DNA of 64,000 nucleotides from NCBI GenBank assembly GCA_041821185.1, contig JBGUBD010000016.1:1-64000 (forward strand), written 5' to 3'. A program made the translations under genes and the position numbers. Shown here piece after piece: positions 58,505 through 64,000 of the stretch. The stretch's first letter is position 1. Each line of letters opens with the position of its first letter. The notes beneath the pieces are model-generated. The model made no database searches. It saw only the letters and a program-made list of their open reading frames with translations, and was not told where the DNA came from. This DNA is from Phycisphaerales bacterium AB-hyl4. Lineage in GTDB: Bacteria > Planctomycetota > Phycisphaerae > Phycisphaerales > Phycisphaeraceae.

Positions 58505-60751
58505 CTACTTCGTATCATCCCCCACCGGCACTTGCATCGGCACATCCTCGGGCTCTTCGTACGCGACCGGCTCTTCGTCTTCCAGCAGCGAGTCATACAG
58601 TGCGTCCATCGTCTGGCCATCCATCTGGAACCAGCGATCGCCCACTCGGCCGGCGGTGACGCCATCGCTCAATCGCCATAGCTCGACGACGTAATCGTCG
58701 CCCTCGGTTCGCTCGATCACGTACTGCCGTTCCGGTTCGTCTTCGCGGTCGTCGGGCTCGTCGATGTATCGCCAGACGCGCAAGCTCGACAGCGTGTCGA
58801 ACAGCGCCGCGGCGGGCTGCTCGCGGACGGCCGTGTCGCCGTCGGAAAGATATTGCCCGCCCGACGTCCGCCGCAGCGTCAGCGTTTCGTCGTCGGGCAG
58901 CTCACGGCGGATCTGTTCGATCTCACCCGCTCGCAGCGACAACACGGTGCGCGGCCGATACTCGTCGCGTAGCCGATCGACGAACGAGCGTGGCAGCTCG
59001 AACCCGATCGCCTCGTCCGCCATCGCGCCCTGTCGAGCCGACACATCCACATGCAGCACCGTCGGCGAGCCGTCCGCCCGCTCCACGGTGAGCACCGCCC
59101 AGCCGAAGCCTTCGCCATGCTCAGCCGACGCGTCCAGCCAGCGCTCCGCACGCAGCGGCCGAAGCGCTGCGAGCAGGCCATCAAACGCGCGGCGCTCGAA
59201 CGACGCATGCCCTTCAAGCTGCCACTCGCCTTCCTCATCGCGGGTGAACACGAACTCGGCCCCATCGTCGCGCGTCAGCGTCACGCCCGCCACGTCGTCG
59301 GCCCGCACATTCATAAGCTGCATGTCCCGGTACGCCACCAGCGGCGCAAACACGCTCGCCAACCCCTCCGCCGACACGCGATAGGCCACCCGCTCATCTT
59401 CGCGCACCGCCAGGTAGGTGGCCGCCGCGTTCACCTCGCTGTCGTCGTCGATCAGCTCCGGCCCCGGGTCTTCGAACAGTTGAACCTGCTCCTCCCGGCC
59501 GCCGCGCCGCAGCAGCGTCACGGTCGCCCGCGGCTCGCTGGTTGGCTCGAAGCCGGTCTCGTAGCTGACCGCTTCCGTGCGGGCGATCGCGTCGATCAAC
59601 TCGCTCGCCGCGGTGTAGTCCGCGCCATACGCCGGGCCGTCTTCGCCGAAGCGATAGCCCACGTCAGGGTCGCGCACCAGATGCAGCGCCGGCTCATCCG
59701 CACGCTCGATGTACACCTCGCTCACATCGCTCGGCCGAGTCGTCACGATCCGCGGATCGCGCAGCTCGTCATGCACCACCGCCAGCCGATCCACACCCCG
59801 CCGTTCGACCGTGAACACCACAGGCGACATCTCTTCATCGACCGACCATGTCGCGTAATGCTCCCGCTCGCTCAGGTCCGCCGCCGCCCCGATCCGCAGC
59901 ACATACGACCGCCCGCCGTCGCCGACGTCCGGCGTGTGCACCGCGACCCGCGTTGTCGGCTCGTCAACGCCATACGTCGACAACCCGTCCCTCGCGTCCG
60001 CTACGAATGAGCTGATCGTCAACGATCGCACCGCCTCCACCAATGCATCTACACGCGATTCGCTCGCCCGGCTGCGCAGCGTTTCGTCATCCGCGTCGAG
60101 GTACCAGCGGCCGTCCTGCTTGGTCAGCTCGATCGTCTGCCCGTCGTGTTCGTGCACCACCCGCTCGGCTCGCGCGGCCCGCGGCGCTTCGAGCTGCCGC
60201 CGCCGCCAGTCGCGGATCGTCTCGTCCAGCACCGCTCGGTGCAGGCCGTCGTCCACGATGTAAATCCGCTCATCGCCCGCAAGCTGCACATATGCCTGCC
60301 CGTCCACCATCCGCCTGCCGAGCAGCACCGTCCAGCTCGTCGCGTCGGCCGTCAGCGTCAGCTCCGCTCGCGGCGTGTCCAGCCCCACCTCCGCCAGCGT
60401 CGGCCGATCATCGTCCGCCGATTCGCCCGGCAGGAATCGTTCGCGCCACGTCAGCCCCAGCGTCCGCTCCACGATCTGCCGAGCCGACTCGCTGCGCACC
60501 CCAAACCGCACAGGCTCGACCTGCCACCACGCGTCCGAATCGCGAAACAGCACCACCGCCTCATCCCCCCGACGCACCGCCACCTGCCGCACCGCGTCAC
60601 GCTCCGGCGATGCTTCGCCCAGCAAGGTTTGGCCGTCTTCGCTCACCTCCACCGCCGCGGGCCCCCGATCGCGCCCCCGCTCGACAAACAGAAAGTAGCC
60701 GCCCACCGCAGCCACCAGCACCACCAGCACCAGCGTCGTCTTGAAGTTCAT
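58505..60751 (-). CDS. DUF4340 domain-containing membrane-anchored protein
   Basis: This 748-residue protein has an N-terminal TM anchor (about 3-22; KTTLVLVVLVAAVGGYFLFV) and a long extracytoplasmic region composed of DUF4340-type beta-rich segments, for example WWQVEPVRFGVRSESARQIVERTL, WTVLLGRRMVDGQAYVQL and EIEQIRRELPDDETLTLRR. It is very acidic and carries no catalytic motif I recognise. DUF4340 proteins usually sit beside ABC-transporter/GldG genes; here it stands alone. ATG 60751 is chosen because the 36 upstream codons precede the anchor without purpose. Confidence 0.8.
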   Translation of the reverse strand: MNFKTTLVLVVLVAAVGGYFLFVERGRDRGPAAVEVSEDGQTLLGEASPERDAVRQVAVRRGDEAVVLFRDSDAWWQVEPVRFGVRSESARQIVERTLGLTWRERFLPGESADDDRPTLAEVGLDTPRAELTLTADATSWTVLLGRRMVDGQAYVQLAGDERIYIVDDGLHRAVLDETIRDWRRRQLEAPRAARAERVVHEHDGQTIELTKQDGRWYLDADDETLRSRASESRVDALVEAVRSLTISSFVADARDGLSTYGVDEPTTRVAVHTPDVGDGGRSYVLRIGAAADLSEREHYATWSVDEEMSPVVFTVERRGVDRLAVVHDELRDPRIVTTRPSDVSEVYIERADEPALHLVRDPDVGYRFGEDGPAYGADYTAASELIDAIARTEAVSYETGFEPTSEPRATVTLLRRGGREEQVQLFEDPGPELIDDDSEVNAAATYLAVREDERVAYRVSAEGLASVFAPLVAYRDMQLMNVRADDVAGVTLTRDDGAEFVFTRDEEGEWQLEGHASFERRAFDGLLAALRPLRAERWLDASAEHGEGFGWAVLTVERADGSPTVLHVDVSARQGAMADEAIGFELPRSFVDRLRDEYRPRTVLSLRAGEIEQIRRELPDDETLTLRRTSGGQYLSDGDTAVREQPAAALFDTLSSLRVWRYIDEPDDREDEPERQYVIERTEGDDYVVELWRLSDGVTAGRVGDRWFQMDGQTMDALYDSLLEDEEPVAYEEPEDVPMQVPVGDDTK

Positions 60752-60988
60752 CCTCTGACATCCCTGTGTATAAGCGAAACCTGTTCCGACCTGTTTCGCA
60801 ATGATCAACCAGCCATTCACGCAAACCCACCGCCGCGCCTGCCGAAACCGTGGGGGCATCCCCCTGTACGCACAATCGGCCCCCCATGCTCGAAAACACC
60901 ACTCGATTTTTCAGATAAACCTGCCTGCCATTATGCCCGATCCCCCATCGCTCGGCTAAAATGTCCGGGCTCACCCCAACGCCCCCAG

Positions 60989-61020
60989 CCAGAAACCACA
61001 AACCCAAAACCAGAAACCCG
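60989..61020. repeat. AGAAACC tandem tail without hairpin
   Basis: AGAAACCACAAACCCAAAACC-type units lie just upstream of the DUF4126 ribosome site. Here they are not accompanied by a CCCACGGA hairpin. Confidence 0.65.
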
Positions 61021-61036
61021 CCTGCGGAGCCTCACC

Positions 61037-61621
61037 ATGATGACCAACAGTCACGAAATGCTCATGGGCCTGGCCATCGGCATCGGCCTCGCCGCGGCGT
61101 GCGGCTTCCGCGTCTTCGTTCCGCTGCTGATCATGTCGATCGGCGTCCGGGCCGACTACCTCAACGTCGCGTCCAACATGGAATGGGTGGGCTCGACCCC
61201 GGCGCTGCTCGCCTTTGCGACCGCGACCGCGCTTGAGATCGCCGCTTACTACGTGCCCTGGGTCGACAACGCGCTCGACAGCATCACCACGCCCACCGCC
61301 ATCGTCGCCGGCACGTTCGCCAGCGCCTCCATGATCACCGGCATGGACCCGATGCTCCAGTGGTCCGTCGCAGCCATCGCAGGCGGCGGCGCTGCCGGCG
61401 CGGTCCAGATCGCCACCGTCGCCACCCGCGCGACATCGACCGCCACCACCGCCGGCTTCGGAAACCCCGTCGTCTCCACCGCCGAGGCCGGGGCCGCCAC
61501 GGGCGTCGCGCTGCTGGCGATTGTCGTGCCCGTGCTGGTTGTCGTGTTCCTGGTGTTGATGTTCGCCTTCGCTGCCCGGGCGATGTTCCGCCGCCGCAAA
61601 CACGTCCCCGCGCTGCAGTGA
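61037..61621 (+). CDS. DUF4126 family membrane protein
   Basis: This 194-residue protein has about four TM helices (MGLAIGIGLAAACGFRVFVPLL, TPALLAFATATALEIAAYYVP, a central glycine-rich span, and GVALLAIVVPVLVVVFLVLM). The DUF4126 pattern GFRVFVPLLIMSIG and EIAAYYVPWVDNALDSITTPTAIVAGTFASA is clear. Function is unknown. GGAG precedes the ATG. It is 103 bp upstream of dinB on the same strand, separated by a hairpin-plus-tail repeat. Confidence 0.87.
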   Translation: MMTNSHEMLMGLAIGIGLAAACGFRVFVPLLIMSIGVRADYLNVASNMEWVGSTPALLAFATATALEIAAYYVPWVDNALDSITTPTAIVAGTFASASMITGMDPMLQWSVAAIAGGGAAGAVQIATVATRATSTATTAGFGNPVVSTAEAGAATGVALLAIVVPVLVVVFLVLMFAFAARAMFRRRKHVPALQ

Positions 61622-61628
61622 TCGCGAA

Positions 61629-61699
61629 GCCCACGGCGTCACGCCGTGGGCGTCCCCCCCAACCTGAAACCTCAAACCCGAAACGAGAAACGAGAAATC
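61629..61699. repeat. CCCACGGCGT hairpin plus GAAACC tail, between the DUF4126 gene and dinB
   Basis: Perfect palindrome GCCCACGGCGT-C-ACGCCGTGGGC (61629-61651) is followed by AACCTGAAACCTCAAACCCG-type tandem units up to 61699. Confidence 0.82.
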
Positions 61700-61724
61700 G
61701 CCTCCGCCCCGGTACACTGGGGGC

Positions 61725-62939
61725 GTGCCGACCCCTCGCACCATCCTGCACGTCGACATGGACGCGTTCTTCGCCGCCATCGCCGAGCTGGACGACCCAT
61801 CCCTCCGCGGCAAGGCTGTGCTCGTCGGCGGCAGCGGGCCGCGCGGCGTCGTCAGCACCGCCAACTACGAAGCCCGTAAGTTCGGCTGCCGGTCCGCCAT
61901 GCCCATGAGCATCGCCCGAAGGCGCTGCCCACACGCGATCGTCGCCAAAGTGACCGGCCAGCGCATCCGCGACATGTCCCGCCGACTGCTCGACATCCTC
62001 GAACAGACCGCCCCCCTCGTTCAACCGCTCAGCGTCGATGAAGCCTTCCTCGACGTCACCGGCATGGACCGCCTCGCAGGCGACGGCCCTTCAATCGCCC
62101 GCAACCTCAAGCAGCGCATCCGCGACGAGCTGCAGCTCACCGCCTCCGTCGGCGTCGCCTTCAACAAGTTCCTCGCCAAGCTCGCCTCCGACATGGACAA
62201 GCCCGACGGCCTGACCATCATCACGCCTGACAACCTCGACGCCACGCTGCTGCCCCTGCCCGTCGATCGGCTATGGGGCGTCGGCCCGCGCACGCTCGAA
62301 AAGATGCACACGCTCGGCCTGCGCACCGTCGCCGACCTGCGACAGTTCGGCCTCGCCCGCTTGCAACGACGCTTCGGCCACGACGCCGGCGAACACTACC
62401 ACCGCCTCGCCCTCGGCCGCGACGACCGCCCCGTCGTGCCCGACCGCGAAGCCAAGTCCATGAGCCAGGAGCACACCTTCGCCGAGGACGTCGCCGACGC
62501 CGACCACGTCCGCCACGTCCTGCTCCGCCAGGCTGAGCACGTCGCCCGCCGCCTGCGCAAGCACAGCCGACAGGCCCGCGGCGTGTCCGTCAAAATCCGC
62601 TTCGGCGATTTCCAGACCATCACCCGCTCCGCCACACTGCCCGCGCCCACGGACCTCACCGACGACCTCTGGCACGCCGCTGTCGAGTTGTACGACGCAT
62701 GGGTCAGCCACAACTTCGCCCCCGTTCGGCTGATCGGCATGGGCGCCGAGCGACTCAGTGATACGGCCGACCAGATGACACTCTTCCCCGACCCCGCTCG
62801 CGAAAAACGCCAGCAACTCGATCAGGCGTTGGATCGCATCGCCCACCGCTTCGGCGAAACCAGCATCGGCCGCGGTGCGGGCACCGGCGAACGGAAGCAC
62901 ACGCACGGCAAGAACAACCCGTGGCTGGAGGGGGCGTGA
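61725..62939 (+). CDS. dinB: DNA polymerase IV
   Basis: This 404-residue Y-family polymerase has catalytic residues in HVDMDAFFAAIAELDDP and PLSVDEAFLDVT, the finger residues GSGPRGVVSTANYEARKFG, the thumb HhH LWGVGPRTLEKM and a little-finger domain (RGVSVKIRFGDFQTITRSATL). The translation start is GTG 61725 (no better Met upstream). A clamp-binding motif QMTLFPD is present near residue 347. It performs error-prone translesion synthesis. No LexA box is visible upstream. Confidence 0.96.
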   Translation: MPTPRTILHVDMDAFFAAIAELDDPSLRGKAVLVGGSGPRGVVSTANYEARKFGCRSAMPMSIARRRCPHAIVAKVTGQRIRDMSRRLLDILEQTAPLVQPLSVDEAFLDVTGMDRLAGDGPSIARNLKQRIRDELQLTASVGVAFNKFLAKLASDMDKPDGLTIITPDNLDATLLPLPVDRLWGVGPRTLEKMHTLGLRTVADLRQFGLARLQRRFGHDAGEHYHRLALGRDDRPVVPDREAKSMSQEHTFAEDVADADHVRHVLLRQAEHVARRLRKHSRQARGVSVKIRFGDFQTITRSATLPAPTDLTDDLWHAAVELYDAWVSHNFAPVRLIGMGAERLSDTADQMTLFPDPAREKRQQLDQALDRIAHRFGETSIGRGAGTGERKHTHGKNNPWLEGA

Positions 62940-62962
62940 GGCGTGAGGCCTGCCCTACGGAT

Positions 62963-63274
62963 TTACCCAATCACGAACCAGAGGAAAAACCACCGCATCA
63001 TCCCCATCAGCCACAGGCCGATCGCCAGCAGGTGAAGCACGATCGCCAAACCCGCGAGCGAAATGCCCAAGGCGTCATCGCCGCGCATGCCGTGTACGCC
63101 GAAGCCGACGCCCAACGCGACCAGCAGGATGAACGGCAGATGCTCGTGCACCGACTCGCCCACGCCGAGGCTGCCCTGTGTGCCGTAGGTCGCCATCACT
63201 GCCAGCGCCGCGACAAACATTGCGAACGAAACCGCTCCGGCGAACCGATATGTCAGGCCCACCGGCCTCGCCAT
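62963..63274 (-). CDS. small three-helix membrane protein
   Basis: This 103-residue hydrophobic protein has three TM segments (FAGAVSFAMFVAALAVMATYG, FILLVALGVGFGVHG, ISLAGLAIVLHLLAIGLWLMG) and a short aromatic C-terminus (MMRWFFLWFVIG). No family recognised. ATG 63274 is preceded by AGGGGG, making it a better start than GTG 63283. It lies 29 bp downstream of the thioredoxin-like gene on the same strand. Confidence 0.6.
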   Translation of the reverse strand: MARPVGLTYRFAGAVSFAMFVAALAVMATYGTQGSLGVGESVHEHLPFILLVALGVGFGVHGMRGDDALGISLAGLAIVLHLLAIGLWLMGMMRWFFLWFVIG

Positions 63275-63303
63275 GCCCGCCACCCCCCTTCACTTTACGG
63301 CTC

Positions 63304-64000
63304 TCACTCGCCCACCAGCGAGCCGCCATCGACCAGCGTCTGCAACTCGCTTTCCAGTTGCTGTTTCGTGTTCGGCCCGAAGCCGACGTGCACCGCCTGC
63401 ACCGTCCCGTCCCGGCCGATGACCACCGTCTGCGGAATGCCGCGAACGCGATACTGCTGGCCAACCCGGCCGTTGCGGTCCATCGGAACGGTCAGCTCGT
63501 AAGGCTTGTCCGCCATGAACTGCGTGACCTGATCATCGCTCTCCTGTTGGTTCACCGCGTAGAGCACGACGCCATCGTCGGCGAACTGCTCCGCCACGTC
63601 CGTCAGCGCCGGCAACGCCTGCACGCAAGGCCCGCACCAGGTCGCCCAGAAATCAAGAATGACGATGTCTTCGCCGATATGGTCGGCCAGCTTCATCTCA
63701 CCGCCGCCATGTAGTGCCAACTCGAACTCGGGCGCTGCTTCGCCCACCAGCTCACGCGGCCCCGGCCCGCCCTGTCGTTCGGCGGTAAACGCTTCAATCG
63801 CCGCTTGCAGCGAGTCGGCCTGCTGCACGCCTTCCGGGGCGACGAACGCGAAACGCTCGTCGTCGATGGCCGCGTCCAGCTGCCAGTCGGTGAAGTCATG
63901 CCACATCTCGATGGTCAGTCCCGCCATGTGCGGCATTTCTTCCGCCATCCGCTCGTGCATCTTCGACATGTCCGGCTTCATACGGCGGATCGTCGGCTGG
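63304..64000 (-). CDS. thioredoxin-like protein with N-terminal DUF2092-like region, 5' end beyond the window
   Basis: The reading frame continues past the window edge (QPTIRRM...), so the start lies outside. The visible part has the end of an N-terminal domain of the DUF2092/lipoprotein-like type (MAGLTIEMWHDFTDWQLDAAIDD, VAPEGVQQAD) and a TlpA/ResA-type thioredoxin domain with the active site FWATWCGPCVQALP and the cis-Pro in VRGIPQTVV. Such proteins reduce disulfides in the periplasm. Planctomycetes carry many with this fusion. Confidence 0.85.
   Translation of the reverse strand, partial: QPTIRRMKPDMSKMHERMAEEMPHMAGLTIEMWHDFTDWQLDAAIDDERFAFVAPEGVQQADSLQAAIEAFTAERQGGPGPRELVGEAAPEFELALHGGGEMKLADHIGEDIVILDFWATWCGPCVQALPALTDVAEQFADDGVVLYAVNQQESDDQVTQFMADKPYELTVPMDRNGRVGQQYRVRGIPQTVVIGRDGTVQAVHVGFGPNTKQQLESELQTLVDGGSLVGE

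Overview
The window looks like chromosomal DNA of a Planctomycetota bacterium, most probably of the Phycisphaerae. This is inferred from the gene content: high-GC DNA, three PEP-CTERM surface proteins, a DUF1559-like prepilin with an H-X9-DG tail, bactofilins, PstC/PstA with very large extracytoplasmic domains, and several families of short palindromic repeats between and inside genes. I found no rRNA, tRNA, CRISPR array, prophage or insertion sequence.

Layout. 0.2-2.4 kb (minus): two bactofilin-type proteins and an orphan ParA. 2.5-6 kb (plus): a cobalamin riboswitch, two PEP-CTERM proteins (the second DUF4465-like), a prepilin-like protein and a BFD-like [2Fe-2S] protein. About 6.0 kb: a DnaA-box cluster (candidate oriC) upstream of dnaA (6.5-7.9 kb). 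8.3-9.2 kb: a NagD-like HAD phosphatase. 9.6-12.3 kb (minus): FabF plus a ketosynthase homologue lacking all catalytic residues except Lys (chain-length-factor-like). 12.6-13.6 kb: an unfamiliar protein of four exact 76-residue repeats. 13.7-15.4 kb: sufE and sufS. 15.6-18.1 kb: diguanylate cyclase, DMT-type transporter, MGMT. 18.4-22.4 kb: two multidomain histidine kinases. 22.7-30.5 kb: TonB-dependent receptor followed by a translationally coupled DUF3450 / TtpC-like ExbB / ExbB / ExbD / TonB / TPR operon running into thyA and a DHFR gene. 31.9-34.6 kb (minus): panC, a glycosyltransferase, a DUF2203 protein. 34.9-41.9 kb: YpdA-like reductase, PEP-CTERM protein, ahcY with an ArsR-methyltransferase regulator, LysM protein, YmdB-like phosphodiesterase. 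42.2-51.4 kb: a complete pstSCAB-phoU locus with convergent phoBR and 11-bp periodic Pho boxes upstream of pstS and phoB. 51.6-56.8 kb (minus): dnaE and an orphan DNA methyltransferase. 57-64 kb: 7Fe ferredoxin, 2-hydroxyacid dehydrogenase, DUF4340 protein, DUF4126 protein, dinB, a small membrane protein, and a thioredoxin-like protein cut by the window edge.

How it fits together. Three nutrient-responsive surface or uptake modules stand out: a B12-riboswitch surface-protein cluster, a TonB2-like energised uptake operon with a Fur-like dyad, and a Pho regulon with its own regulator. Replication functions (dnaA, candidate oriC, dnaE, dinB) share the window with them. The most unusual structural theme is the short palindromic or tandem repeats: besides sitting in intergenic DNA, they contribute codons to dnaA, dnaE (twice), the DHFR gene, the BFD-like gene and one PEP-CTERM gene. 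The best candidates for undescribed biology are the 76-residue repeat protein, the FabF/dead-KS pair, the riboswitch-controlled PEP-CTERM cluster, the repeat families and two structured intergenic elements (9.33-9.46 kb and 34.79-34.88 kb).
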